From: Tragulus kanchil
Lineage: Eukaryota > Chordata > Mammalia > Artiodactyla > Tragulidae
NCBI GenBank assembly: GCA_022376925.1
Contig: JAIOJX010000002.1
Location: 133,930,831-133,994,830 of the forward strand
Length of the DNA: 64,000 nucleotides
Direction: 5' to 3'
In this document: positions 1 through 12,285 of the stretch, in pieces
Layout: every line of letters begins with the position of its first letter
Position numbering within the stretch: position 1 is the stretch's first letter
Made by a program: the position numbers and the translations under genes
The notes under the pieces: generated by a model
Seen by the model: only the letters and a program-made list of their open reading frames with translations
Databases searched by the model: none
What the model was told of the DNA's origin: nothing

Positions 1-394
1 TGTGTACAATTGAATTGTAAGTGACTGTGTGCAATCACTTCCGGTTGTGTTCTATGGAAAAGCATACGATGCTGATGATTAACAGCAGAGGAAGGAGAGC
101 TTCCCGGGAGGGTCGGAGGCTTTCCCGAAGAGGGCACAGTGGAGCAGAGATTGGAACAGTGAGAGACCAGGCCAAAGGGCAGAAGAGCAGGTGGACAAGA
201 ATATTCCAGCCAGTGTGCGGCTCGAAGGAAGGCTTCTGTGGCTGGAGAACAAAGGGGCCGATGAGGCAAGGATGAGGGAAGCGAGGCAGGAAAGGTAGGG
301 GAGGAGGAGTCGGGCTCTGACGACCAAAGATGGCTCTATCATGCTTCGCCCTTCTATGCTTCACTTTCTTTTTTCTTTACTCTCTCTTCCTCTT

Positions 395-1043
395 TTTTAA
401 TTCTGGCTGCAAAGGGTCTTCGCAGCGCTTGATCTTTCTCTAGTCGTATCTCTGGTCTTCTCTTGCTGCAGGGAATGGGCTCTAGAACACGGGGTTCTAG
501 CCGTAGTAACAGGGTGTGGCCTCTCTAGTAGAGGAAGGCAGGCTCTAGACGTGTGCAGGCTTCTCTGCAACAGCTGGAATCTTAGTTCCTCGCCCAGGAT
601 TGAACCGGTGTCCTCTGCACTGGAAGGCAGATTCTCTTTTTTTTTTTTTTTAAAGCATTTGCTTTTTTTTTTTTTTAATTTTATTTATTTATCTTTTGGG
701 GGTGGGGTGGGGAGGGAGGGGGGTGGGCGGGCCACTTCTATTGGTCTCTCATTTCTCTATTTTCATCCGTCTTTGTTCCTTGGCTCCTGTGGGCCTCCCA
801 TCGCGGTGGCGTCTGTTGTTGCAGAGCACCGGCTCCGGGCGCATGCGCTCCAGAGCTCCGGCTTGGTGATTGGACACATCGGTCCAGCCGCTCCGCAGCA
901 CGTCGGATCTTCCCAGGCCAGGGATGGAACTGGCACCCCTTGCACTGCAAGGTGGTGTCCTTACCCACTGGACCACCAGGGGAAGCCCTGGAAGGCAGAT
1001 TCAACCACTGAACCACCAGGGAGGTCTCGTGCCTCATTTTCCA
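395..1043 (-). mobile_element. CHR-type SINE, interrupted by the young SINE
   Basis: The segments 395-635 and 989-1043 form one minus-strand CHR-like SINE (tctggctgcaaagggtcttc at the tail side; ccactgaaccaccagggagg at the head side). It is repeated at 1502-2142. Confidence 0.75.
636..988 (-). mobile_element. Young tRNA-derived SINE, nested in a CHR-type SINE
   Basis: Minus orientation: T-run, G-rich block (698-732), then the body ending ccaggggaagccc, the complement of the SINE head. Flanking direct repeat ctggaaggcagatt occurs at ~620 and ~988. Copy B of duplication 1 holds the same element at 1747-2103. Confidence 0.88.
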
Positions 1044-1746
1044 ACCAGGGCTCCTGACTCCTGGGCTAGCCCTGATCATCAGTAGCAAGGTGGGTTTGTT
1101 TCCTACCCACTGGCACCTGTGACAATTGTGTAAGTGCCCAATCACTTCCGGTTGTGTTCTATGGAAAAGCATACGATGCTGATGATTAACAGCAGAGGAA
1201 GGAGAGCTTCCCGGGAGGGTCGGAGGCTTTCCCGAAGAGGGCACAGTGGAGCAGAGATTGGAACAGTGAGAGACCAGGCCAAAGGGCAGAAGAGCAGGTG
1301 GACAAGAATATTCCAGCCAGTGTGCGGCTCGAAGGAAGGCTTCTGTGGCTGGAGAACAAAGGGGCCGATGAGGCAAGGATGAGGGAAGCGAGGCAGGAAA
1401 GGTAGGGGAGGAGGAGTCGGGCTCTGACGACCAAAGATGGCTCTATCATGCTTCGCCCTTCTATGCTTCACTTTCTTTTTTCTTTACTCTCTCTTCCTCT
1501 TTTTTAATTCTGGCTGCAAAGGGTCTTCGTTGCAGCGCTTGATCTTTCTCTAGTCGTATCTCTGGTCTTCTCTTGCTGCAGGGAATGGGCTCTAGAACAC
1601 GGGGTTCTAGCCGTAGTAACAGGGTGTGGCCTCTCTAGTAGAGGAAGGCAGGCTCTAGACGTGTGCAGGCTTCTCTGCAACAGCTGGAATCTTAGTTCCT
1701 CGCCCAGGGATTGAACCGGTGTCCTCTGCACTGGAAGGCAGATTCT

Positions 1747-2103
1747 CTTTTTTTTTTTTTTTAAAGCATTTGCTTTTTTTTTTTTTTTTTTAATTTTATT
1801 TATTTATCTTTTTTGGGGGGTGGGGGGGGGGGGGGGGTGGGCGGGCCACTTCTATTGGTCTTTCATTTCTCTATTTTCATCCGTCTTTGTTCCTTGGCTC
1901 CTGTGGGCCTCCCATCGCGGTGGCGTCTGTTGTTGCAGAGCACCGGCTCCGGGCGCATGCGCTCCAGAGCTCCGGCTTGGTGATTGGACACATCGGTCCA
2001 GCCGCTCCGCAGCACGTCGGATCTTCCCAGGCCAGGGATGGAACTGGCACCCCTTGCACTGCAAGGTGGTGTCCTTACCCACTGGACCACCAGGGGAAGC
2101 CCT
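1747..2103 (-). mobile_element. Young tRNA-derived SINE, duplicate copy
   Basis: This is the same insertion as 636-988, repeated in duplication 1, with a longer G-run at 1815-1845. Confidence 0.85.
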
Positions 2104-2196
2104 GGAAGGCAGATTCTTAACCACTGAACCACCAGGGAGGTCTCTCGTGCCTCATTTTCCAACCAGGGCTCCTGACTCCTGGGCTAGCCCTGATCA

Positions 2197-3075
2197 AGTA
2201 TCAGTTCAGCAAAGCTGCTGGAAGGATCTTTCAAAAAAAGAAAAAAAATTCAATTCAGGAAAAAAAAAAAAACTGATCTTGTCACTTGCCTACTTAAAGC
2301 ATTTCAGTGGCTCTTCACCTTCCACTTCATGAAGACCCAAGTCATGTCTTCACCAACAGACCACCCACTTTGTCCAGAGACCCAGGGATGAGCTGGCCCC
2401 GCCCCCAGATCTGGGTCAGACTGATCTGTGGTCACTCCGGGCCCACTTCCCCAGAAGAGATGCGTTCAAGAATGGAGAAGTCACATAGGAGCAGGTGCTG
2501 GAGAAATTTCCAGTGTTCAGGGAGAGAGCCACAGCCAGCCACACTCTGACACCATGAAGGAGGAAGTGCAGAGGGGTCAGAGCACTTCAGGCAGCCAATT
2601 GTGAGCAGAGAGAACCAACCAGACGCTGTTGCCAATGCTGGAGCCAACAGAGCAGAGAGGGAAAGACCCTCAGACCTTTCCGTGGTCACTGAACGCTTAA
2701 TTAACCAACCCTAGAGCCTGCCATACCCCCGAATTGCCTGCTTTGAGACATACTACATCTTCTTGTTTAAGCTGGTTTGAATCTGGATGTTGTTATTTGC
2801 ATCAGAAAGCACCTTGATACCCTTAACCTGGCAAAGAAGGGCTATTTGGATTTCCCCTCTACCTGGTTTTTTAGTCACTTCTCCCATTCCCTCAACCCCT
2901 ACCTTTGGCTCCAGTCAACACCCTTCCAATTCCCAGTGAGCTGAAAACTTCTACTTATCCCTCAGAAGCCAGTTCAGTCACTTCATCTATTCAGTACTCT
3001 GACATCCATGAACATGAACCCATCATGAACTTCCTCTGGGCTCTGCTCTCACCCAGAAAGTTTTCATTAAAAAAA
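2197..3075. other. No gene recognised
   Basis: This is A-run-containing and unique-looking DNA. Parts around 2280-2345 and 2900-3060 look like old L2-type sequence (cttcaccttccacttcatga; acttctacttatccctcaga), but this is a weak call. No exon-like frame with splice sites was seen. Confidence 0.3.
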
Positions 3076-3254
3076 AAAAAAAAAATTATTTGGCTATGCT
3101 GAGTCTCAGTTGTGGCTCATAAGATCTTTTTAGTTGTGGCATGCAACCTCTTAGCTGGGGCATGTAGGATCTAGTTCCCTGACCAGGGATCAAACTAGGG
3201 CCCCTTGCATTGGGAGCGTGGAGCCTTAGCCACTGAACCACCAGGGAAGTCCCT
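3076..3254 (-). mobile_element. CHR-type SINE
   Basis: Minus orientation: ttatttggctatgctgag on the tail side, a ggatcaaactagggcccc box-B region complement, and ccaccagggaagtccc at the head. Confidence 0.8.
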
Positions 3255-3499
3255 TCATTTTCTAAGTATTTACTGTCCTAGTCCCTGGGAAGATGGGGAA
3301 TTTTATCATAAAACAAAAATGTTAACTTATCAATTAGACAATTTTTAATTTAGCTCCCACTAAATATCTTTCTGTGCCAAACTATTCTGTCTGTCTTACT
3401 CATCTCTTTAGTCTTTGTCAAAGGTCTGTCTCTCACAGATAGATGGATTCAATGCAATTTACAGGCAATGGACCAGGTAGTTAACTACCACTGCAAATT

Positions 3500-3814
3500 T
3501 TGCAAAAGAAACATGATTCCCCAGAGTTAATGAAAGAGAACCTGGGAAACTATCTGGGAGGGTTAAGCCAGCTGATGATTGCCACTTCTGAAGCTGAATG
3601 GTCTGATAAATGTTTTTTTCATCATGAGACCTTACCTGACTCCCTATTGTTTGTCAGGCAATGGGCCAGATGCTATGGTTACAACCAAGAACAAGAAGAA
3701 CTAATTGCCTATCTCACTCTTACCCTCTTTAGAGTAAGAAAGACAATAAACATATACAAATACGCTATTTCATGCGGCAATAAGCATTATGCGGAAAAGT
3801 ACAACCTAGGATAA
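3500..3814 (+). other. 104-codon open frame, unrecognised
   Basis: The frame starts MQKKHDSPELMKENLGNYLG and includes SEAEWSDKCFFHHE and QWARCYGYNQEQEELIAY. It has no match I recognise. The composition is protein-like, but the region is AT-rich and no splice or promoter context is clear. It could be chance or a degraded transposon fragment. Confidence 0.2.
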
Positions 3815-4404
3815 ATGAATTTCCTAAGCTTGCTACAGAATAATAGTAATTTTCTGTCAAGGATACTCTCTAAACTCCCTGGAAAGAGAATGTTGAGGGG
3901 GGGAAATGGCTCCCTACGTTACTAAAGTAGGTGGCCTGCAGTCACAGCCGTGTTACATGACTCTGTGCCACTGGCCACAGTTGAGTGGACCAGAGGCAGA
4001 CAGCTGATCCAAGCTACATCGATCAGATTCTTTCCTAGAGTTTTGGACACAGAATACTAGTTATTGAATTGGCAGTGTAGTGGAGAGGCGATGATTCAGT
4101 TTTAGGGCTGGGCAGCTGCTGGACAAGTGCAGAATAAGAGAAAGCCAGCCTGCAGAAGGAAGACGAGGGAAGCAGACACCCAGACAGAAACGAAGGCTAG
4201 AAACCGTAGATTCAGAGGGACAAAGGCGAGTGTGTTGGGTCCTAAGGGGTTACTGGTTACAGGTCGAGTCTCTCTGGGGAGTCCTGCCCTTGGGATTTGA
4301 CTTAATTCTTTCAATAAATTCTTCTCATGGTTTAAGTTAGGCTGGATGTGTTTCTATGTCTTGTAAGCAAGATGATCGTTTTCAAGAAGAAAATACTGGT
4401 GAGG
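3815..4404. other. No gene; possible old LTR- or DNA-transposon-like remnant
   Basis: The stretch near 3950-4330 (for example cagctgatccaagctacatc and ctttcaataaattcttctca) has the feel of an old interspersed repeat, but the family could not be named. Confidence 0.25.
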
Positions 4405-4620
4405 AGGGTGATGGTAATAGACAACATTCGTTGTACTTTTTATCCCCCAGGCCCTGTTTTAAGAACTTTACATATATCATCTCTTTTGATTCTTACAAAT
4501 TGCTGAGACAGACATAATTGTTATCCCCGTTTTACACATGAGGAAACTGAGCTCCAAAGTCACATAGTGAGCAAGTGGCAGAACCAGTTTCTGGCCCTCA
4601 TGGCCTTCCCTACTTCACTA
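4405..4620 (+). mobile_element. MIR SINE
   Basis: MIR core features: gttttaagaactttacatat, atcccegttttacac-type segment (ttatccccgttttacacatg) and aggaaactgagctcc, then agcaagtggcagaaccag. Confidence 0.85.
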
Positions 4621-4913
4621 TACTCTGAAAAGCACTGGGGGATGGACTTGAGGTAATTTAAAATCTATGAAGTCCTGTGACACACTCCTGATCTGAGCAA
4701 AACCCCAGGCAGAAGCCATGTGCTGCTTCTCAGACAATACACTCCAACGGAGGAAGTGGCCACAGCGTTATCAACTCAGCGGTTTGATCATCCACTTTGT
4801 TCAAATAGTCACATTCCCTAATTGAGAGCCAGAGCTTCTCACAAGTGTATCTGATGTTGATGTCTTAGAATCGGAGGCCCTAATGTCACTCAATAGTCAA
4901 GAATTGAGGCTGG

Positions 4914-5045
4914 GGACTTCCCTGGTGGTCCAGTGGCTAAGATTCTGTGCTCCCAACGCAGAGGGCCCAGTTCCCTGATCAGGGAACTAGATTCCACATG
5001 CTGCAACTTAGACCTAGTGCAGCTAAATAAATTAATTTTTAAAAA
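4914..5045 (+). mobile_element. CHR-type SINE, short
   Basis: The head is gggacttccctggtggtcca and the tail taaataaattaattttt. The flanking repeats aagaattgaggctgg (~4899) and aagagttgaggctgg (~5046) are imperfect. Confidence 0.8.
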
Positions 5046-6926
5046 AAGAGTTGAGGCTGGTGTCTGAGATGTCATAAGCCTCATACTAAATCCTCAGAGT
5101 TCCAGTTTCCCTATTTGAAACATAGAAATATAATAATAATGCCTAACATGAAGATTCAAACAGATGATGAACTGACGTGTTTACGTGTGTAATCTGAATC
5201 CAGAAGTGGTCGAGGCTCCGGCAAATGCACAATAAATTGCAAGTATTATTATTCTGTGTCCTTTTCAGTGCAGCACCCGTTGTTTCTGCCAGTGTCCCTT
5301 CTTCTGGAAAAAGCACCTTACTTCTCCTTGGGAACTTTCCCTCCCTTGGATACAGTCCCTGAGGGACCTCCTACTCCTGGCGGAGGAATGGTAACATGAC
5401 CTCAGTGAGCCCAACCGGACATCCTCTTCTTCATATCTGAATCTTTCGCTGAGCCATCCATCATAACTGAATGGGAAAAATACAGAGAAACCACAACAGA
5501 AAACATTTAAAGAGGTAATGTGTTCCCACTGAAGAACACAGATAAGACTGGCCACGAGCTCCTGTGACCCACACGATCAGAGCTTCCCTAGTTCCTGTCT
5601 TTTCCAGGACCTGGTTCTCAGCTTTCATAGACTGACTTTCTTATAAACTTAAAGAATCCAGAAAACCTGTGTTAGGCAGAAATGTTTGTTCTTCTGTCAT
5701 CAAAGAACTTTATCTGATGTACTTTTCAAACATCGATTAGGTCTCTGTGAAACGGAGCAAATTCTTTAATCCCTTTCCGTCCTCCACAGACAAGCAGAGT
5801 GTATTAGCAATCTACTGCTGGGTAATGTTATCCTAGAGCCAGGTGGCTTTAAACAATAAATATTTATTATCTCGTAACTGTGTGTCTGAAGTTTGGGAGC
5901 AACTCTGTTTAGTAGTTCTGGTTTAGGCTCTTTCAAGAAGGCTGCAGTAAAATGCCAGCCAGCGTCACAGTCATCTGAAGGCTTGAACTTTCTGAAAGTG
6001 ATTTCAGAAGAATGATAGTAAAGATGATCAAAGACACTGAAAACAGAATTTCAGAGAAATTGCAAGATACAACTAACACACTGAATAAAGAAATACAAGA
6101 ACTTACCAAAAAAGTAACAGAGACAAACAACTCAATTGCTGAACTGAAAAACAGCTTAAAAAGAGTTGAGGCTGGTGTCTGAGATGTCATAAGCCTCATA
6201 CTAAATCCTCAGAGTTCCAGTTTCCCTATTTGAAACATAGAAATATAATAATAATGCCTAACATGAAGATTCAAACAGATGATGAACTGACGTGTTTACG
6301 TGTGTAATCTGAATCCAGAAGTGGTCGAGGCTCCGGCAAATGCACAATAAATTGCAAGTATTATTATTCTGTGTCCTTTTCAGTGCAGCACCCGTTGTTT
6401 CTGCCAGTGTCCCTTCTTCTGGAAAAAGCACCTTACTTCTCCTTGGGAACTTTCCCTCCCTTGGATACAGTCCCTGAGGGACCTCCTACTCCTGGCGGAG
6501 GAATGGTAACATGACCTCAGTGAGCCCAACCGGACATCCTCTTCTTCATATCTGAATCTTTCGCTGAGCCATCCATCATAACTGAATGGGAAAAATACAG
6601 AGAAACCACAACAGAAAACATTTAAAGAGGTAATGTGTTCCCACTGAAGAACACAGATAAGACTGGCCACGAGCTCCTGTGACCCACACGATCAGAGCTT
6701 CCCTAGTTCCTGTCTTTTCCAGGACCTGGTTCTCAGCTTTCATAGACTGACTTTCTTATAAACTTAAAGAATCCAGAAAACCTGTGTTAGGCAGAAATGT
6801 TTGTTCTTCTGTCATCAAAGAACTTTATCTGATGTACTTTTCAAACATCGATTAGGTCTCTGTGAAACGGAGCAAATTCTTTAATCCCTTTCCGTCCTCC
6901 ACAGACAAGCAGAGTGTATTAGCAAT

Positions 6927-7049
6927 CTACTGCTGGGTAATGTTATCCTAGAGCCAGGTGGCTTTAAACAATAAATATTTATTATCTCGTAACTGTGTGT
7001 CTGAAGTTTGGGAGCAACTCTGTTTAGTAGTTCTGGTTTAGGCTCTTTC
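6927..7049 (+). repeat. Old interspersed repeat split by the L1, left part (family not identified)
   Basis: The sequence around tgctgggtaatg and aaacaataaatatttattat resembles a common ancient mammalian repeat. It resumes at 14400-14560 beyond the L1. Family not assigned with confidence. A copy lies at 5812-5934. Confidence 0.45.
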
Positions 7050-7103
7050 AAGAAGGCTGCAGTAAAATGCCAGCCAGCGTCACAGTCATCTGAAGGCTTG
7101 AAC
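7050..7103 (+). repeat. Left direct repeat of the L1 insertion (54 bp)
   Basis: It starts aagaaggctgcagtaaaatg and ends ggcttgaac, immediately before the L1. The same 54 bases follow the A-tail at 14346-14399. Duplication copies are at 5935-5988 and ~15452-15505. Confidence 0.9.
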
Positions 7104-7126
7104 TTTCTGAAAGTGATTTCAGAAGA

Positions 7127-7924
7127 ATGATAGTAAAGATGATCAAAGACACTGAAAACAGAATTTCAGAGAAATTGCAAGATACAACTAACACACTGAA
7201 TAAAGAAATACAAGAACTTACCAAAAAAGTAACAGAGACAAACAACTCAATTGCTGAACTGAAAAACACTGTAGAAGGAATCAAGAGCAGAGTATCTGAG
7301 ACAGAAGACCGGATAAGTGAGCTGGAAGATAAAATGGTGGAAGTAACTGCTGAAAAACAGACTCTAGCTCAAAGAATGAAAAGAGCAGAGGACAGCCTCA
7401 GAGACCTCTGGGATAATATCAAACGCACCAATATTCGAATTATAGGGGTTCCAGAAGAAGAAGAAAAAGAGAAAGGCTATGAGAAAATTTTTGAAGAGAT
7501 TATAGTTGAAAATTTCCCCAACATGGGAAAAGAAATAGTCAATCAAGTCCAAGAAGCACAAAGAGTACCTAACAGAATCAATCCGAGAAGAAACACACCA
7601 AGACACATATTAATGAAGTTAACACAAATTAAACACAAAGATAGAATTCTCAAAGCAGCAAGGGAAAAGCAACTAGTGACATACAAGGGAAAGCCCATCC
7701 GCTTAACAGCTGATCTTTCAACAGAAACTCTGCAGGCCAGAAGGGAATGGCAGGACACATTTAAACGGCTGAAAGAGAATAATCTGCAACCAAGAATCCT
7801 CTACCCTGCAAGGATCTCCTTCAAAATTGATGGAGAAATCAAAAGCTTTACAGACAAGCAAAAACTAAAAGAATTTAGTCACACCAAACCAGCCTTACAA
7901 CAAATGTTAAAGGGACTTATATAG
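7127..7924 (+). pseudogene. L1 ORF1 protein, N-terminally truncated
   Basis: This 265-codon frame holds the coiled coil (heptad-like stretch ISEKLQDTTNTLNKEIQELT and on), the RNA-recognition core with RIIGVPEEEE, and the C-terminal domain ending in QMLKGLI. Full ORF1 proteins are about 340 residues; the N-terminus is missing because of 5' truncation. ORF1p is the RNA-binding trimer of the L1 particle. A false repeat of its C-terminal half occurs in frame at 8551-9004. Confidence 0.88.
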
Positions 7925-9628
7925 AAAACAAGTATAAAAGGAGAAGACCCACGAAACAAACCCATCATACCATCTAAGAAGATGACAATAGGATCATTTG
8001 TATCAATAATTACTTTGAATGTCAATGGACTAAACGCCCCAACCAAAAGACACAGAGTGGCTGAATGGATCCAAAAACACGACCCATACATATGCTGCCT
8101 CCAGGAAACTCATTTCAGACCTAGAGACACTCATAGACTGAAAGTGAGAGGCTGGAAAAAGATATTCCATGCAAATGGAAATCAAAAGAAAGCTGGAGTA
8201 GCAATCCTCATATCAGATAAAATAGATTTTAAAGTAAAGAAGATTCTAAGAGACAAGGCAGGTCACTACATCATGATTAATGGATCCATCCAAGAAGAAG
8301 ACATAACAATCATAAATATCTACGCTCCCAACGCAGGAGCACCCCAATACATAAGACAAACACTTTCAGACATAAAAGAAGACATTGACAGCAACACAAT
8401 CATAGTAGGAGACTTTAACACCCCTCTCACACCAATGGACAGATCATCCAAACAGAAAATTAATAAAGAAACACAGGCCTTAAATGCCACACTAGAAGAA
8501 ATGGACCTCATTGATATCTTTAGGACTTTCCATCCAAAAGCAGAAGAAAAGAAAGGCTATGAGAAAATTTTTGAAGAGATTATAGTTGAAAATTTCCCCA
8601 ACATGGGAAAAGAAATAGTCAATCAAGTCCAAGAAGCACAAAGAGTACCTAACAGAATCAATCCGAGAAGAAACACACCAAGACACATATTAATGAAGTT
8701 AACACAAATTAAACACAAAGATAGAATTCTCAAAGCAGCAAGGGAAAAGCAACTAGTGACATACAAGGGAAAGCCCATCCGCTTAACAGCTGATCTTTCA
8801 ACAGAAACTCTGCAGGCCAGAAGGGAATGGCAGGACACATTTAAACGGCTGAAAGAGAATAATCTGCAACCAAGAATCCTCTACCCTGCAAGGATCTCCT
8901 TCAAAATTGATGGAGAAATCAAAAGCTTTACAGACAAGCAAAAACTAAAAGAATTTAGTCACACCAAACCAGCCTTACAACAAATGTTAAAGGGACTTAT
9001 ATAGAAAACAAGTATAAAAGGAGAAGACCCACGAAACAAACCCATCATACCATCTAAGAAGATGACAATAGGATCATTTGTATCAATAATTACTTTGAAT
9101 GTCAATGGACTAAACGCCCCAACCAAAAGACACAGAGTGGCTGAATGGATCCAAAAACACGACCCATACATATGCTGCCTCCAGGAAACTCATTTCAGAC
9201 CTAGAGACACTCATAGACTGAAAGTGAGAGGCTGGAAAAAGATATTCCATGCAAATGGAAATCAAAAGAAAGCTGGAGTAGCAATCCTCATATCAGATAA
9301 AATAGATTTTAAAGTAAAGAAGATTCTAAGAGACAAGGCAGGTCACTACATCATGATAAAGGGATCCATCCAAGAAGAAGACATAACAATCATAAATATC
9401 TACGCTCCCAACGCAGGAGCACCCCAATACATAAGACAAACACTTTCAGACATAAAAGAAGACATTGACAGCAACACAATCATAGTAGGAGACTTTAACA
9501 CCCCTCTCACACCAATGGACAGATCATCCAAACAGAAAATTAATAAAGAAACACAGGCCTTAAATGCCACACTAGAAGAAATGGACCTCATTGATATCTT
9601 TAGGACTTTCCATCCAAAAGCAGAAGAA
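7466..9628 (+). repeat. Tandem duplication 3 (1080 bp), copies ~7466-8548 and ~8546-9628
   Basis: The unit spans the end of L1 ORF1 and the endonuclease part of ORF2. The offset is exactly 1080 with only two substitutions noted (8278/9358 and 8281/9361, changing Asn to Lys in the encoded peptide). It fuses a truncated ORF2 start to a second ORF1 end, which no functional L1 has. Confidence 0.96.
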
Positions 9629-9793
9629 TACACTTTCTTCTCAAGTGCTCACGGAACATTCTCCAGGATAGACCACATCTTGGGCCACAAATCAATCCTC
9701 AGTCAATTCAAGAAAACTGAAATTCTATCAACCATCTTCTCGGACCACAATGCAGTGAGACTAGAGATCAACTACAGGAAAAAAAACCGCTAA
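9062..9793 (+). pseudogene. L1 ORF2, endonuclease-domain segment
   Basis: This 243-codon segment starts MTIGSFVSIITLNVNGLNAP and carries APE-type endonuclease motifs: LQETHF, INIYAPN, VGDFNTPL, SRIDHILGH and [11 protein letters not shown]. The frame ends early just after [10 protein letters not shown] because of a shift in an A-run near 9780. The duplicate start at 7982 reads into repeated ORF1 sequence and is an artefact of duplication 3. Confidence 0.88.
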
Positions 9794-9908
9794 AAACACA
9801 AACACATGGAGATTAAACAACACATACCTAAAAAACCAACTGATCATTGAGGAAATCAAAGGAGAAATAAAAAAATTCCTAGAAGAAAATGACAATGAAC
9901 ACACGACA

Positions 9909-12285
9909 GTGCAAAACCTATGGGATACTGCAAAAGCAGTTCTAAGAGGGAAGTTTATAGCAATTCAATCCCACCTCAAGAAACTAGGAAAATCTCAAAC
10001 AGACGACCTAATCTTACGCTTAAAACAACTGGAGAAAGAAGAACAAAAACACCCCAAAGCCAGCAGAAGAAGGGAAATCATAAAGATCAGAGCAGAAATA
10101 AATGAAAAAGAAACAAAAGAAACAATAATAAAGATAAATAAAACAAAAAGCTGGTTCTTCGAAAAAGTCAATAAAATCGACACACCACTGGCCAGACTCA
10201 TCAAGACAAAGAGAGAGAAGAACCAGATCACCAAAATCAAAAATGAAAAAGGAGAAATCACAACGGATAATGCAGAAATCCAAAGGATTATAAGAGACTA
10301 TTATGAACAACTCTATGGCAACAAACTGGACAACCTGGAAGAAATGGACAGTTTCTTAGAGAAGATTAATCTCCCAAGACTCAACCAGGAAGAAACAGAA
10401 ACTATGAACAAGCCAATCACAAGTGCAGAAATCGACCTTGTGATCAAAAATCTACCCAAAAATAAAAGCCCAGGGCCAGATGGTTTCACAAGTGAATTCT
10501 ACCAAACATTCAAAGAAGAGCTAATGCCTGTCCTTCTAAAACTCTTCCAAAAAATTGCACAGAAAGGAATACTTCCAAACACATTCTACGAGGCCACCAT
10601 CACCCTGATACCAAAGCCAGGCAAAGACATCACAAAAAAAGAAAATTATAGGCCAATTTCACTGATGAATCTAGATGCCAAAATCCTCAACAAAATCCTA
10701 GCAAACAGAATTCAGCAACACATAAAAAAGCTCATTCGTCACGATCAAGTTGGGTTCATCCCAGGCATGCAAGGATTCTTCAACATCCGCAAATCAATCA
10801 ATGTGATACACCATATCAACAAATTGAGAGACAAAATCACATGATCATTTCAATAGATGCAGAAAAGCCTTTGACAAAGTACAGCATCCATTTATGATAA
10901 AAACTCTTCAAAAAATGGGCATAGAAGGAACTTATCTTAACATAGTGAAAGCCATATATGAGAAGCCCACAGCAAACATTATCCTCAATGGTGAAAAACT
11001 CAAAGCATTCCCTCTAAGATCAGGAACAAGACAAGGGTGTCCACTTTCACCACTCTTATTCAACATAGTCCTGGAAGTTCTAGCAATAGCAATAAGAGAA
11101 GAGAAAGAAATCAAAGGAATCCAGATTGGAAAAGAAGAAGTCAAACTCTCTCTATTTGCAGATGACATGATATTATACATAGAAAATCCCAAAGACACTA
11201 TTACAAAACTACTAGAGTTAATCAGCAAATTCAGCAAAGTCGCAGGATACAAAATCAATATACAGAAATCACTGGCATTCCTATACACAAACAATGAAAA
11301 ATCAGAAAATGAAATCAAAGAGGTAGTCCCCTTCACCATCGCAACCAAAAGAATCAAATATCTAGGAATAAACCTACCCAAAGAAACAAAAGAACTGTAC
11401 ACAGAAAATTACAAGACACTCATGAGAGACATTAAAGAAGAGTTAAACAGATGGAGAAATATTCCATGTTCCTGGGTCGGGAGAATCAATATTGTGAAAA
11501 TGACCATACTACCAAATGTCATCTACAGATTCAATGCGATCCCTATCAAACTTCCAATAACATTCTTCACAGAACTAGACCAACGAATAACACAGTTCAT
11601 ATGGAAACACAAAAGACCTCGAATAGCCAAAGCAATCCTCAGGAAGAAGAATGGAGCTGGGGGGATCAGCCTCCCCAACTTCAGACTCTACTACAAAGCA
11701 ACAGTCATCAAGACAGTATGGTACTGGCACAAAAACAGAAATATCGACCAATGGAACAAGATCGAGAACCAAGAGATCAACCCACGCACCTATGGGTACC
11801 TTATTTTTGACAAAGGAGGCGAACATATAAAATGGGACAAAGACAGCCTCTTCAACAAATGGTGCTGGGAAAACTGGACAGCTACATGTAAGAAAATGAA
11901 GTTGGAACATACCCTGACACCATACACAAAGATCAACTCAAAATGGATTAAAGACCTAAATGTAAGGCCAGAAACTATCAAACTCTTAGAGGAGAATATA
12001 GGCAAAACCCTCAAGGACATCAATCAAAGTAAGATCTTCTCTGACCCACTTAGTAGAATAGTGGAACTAAAAAGACAAATGAACATGTGGGATCTCATGA
12101 AACTTAAAAGCTTTTGTACAGCTAAAGAAATTACAAAAAAGCTGAACAGACACCCCACAGAGTGGGAGAAAATCATAGCAAATGAAACAACAGACAAAGA
12201 ATTAATCTCCAAAATCTACAAGCAACTCAGACAACTCAGCACAGGAAAACGAACAACCCAATCAAAAAATGGGAAAAGGACCTAA
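9909..12285 (+). pseudogene. L1 ORF2, reverse transcriptase and C-terminal segment (frameshifted)
   Basis: Two long frames, 9909-10844 and 10894-12285, together encode the linker, the RT fingers ([21 protein letters not shown]) and the palm ([20 protein letters not shown]). A single-base loss near 10841 separates them, and one missing A near 12247 truncates the C-terminus. The C-terminal part is open in the second copy at 13018-14001. Confidence 0.88.

Larger units (their letters stand above)
32..2196 (+). repeat. Tandem duplication 1 (~1.11 kb), copies 32-1077 and 1139-2196
   Basis: Both copies carry the same order: unique sequence, a CHR-type SINE and a nested minus-strand SINE. They agree apart from homopolymer lengths, a 3-base difference near 450/1530 and small losses near the end of copy A (attcaaccac against attcttaaccac; tctcgtg against tctctcgtg). 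Copy A begins very near the window edge, so its left limit is uncertain. Confidence 0.95.
5048..7268 (+). repeat. Tandem duplication 2 (1115 bp), copies 5048-6153 and 6163-7268
   Basis: The unit runs from the right flank of a CHR SINE, through unique DNA and an old interspersed repeat, into the first ~165 bases of the L1. Copy A stops abruptly inside L1 ORF1 at gctgaactgaaaaacag and the next bases restart the unit. The offset is constant at 1115. Confidence 0.96.

Noticed and set aside
7982..9004. A novel 340-codon gene fusing an endonuclease domain to an L1 ORF1 C-terminus
   Set aside because: It is produced by the false joint of duplication 3 at ~8548; both halves are ordinary L1 protein pieces.
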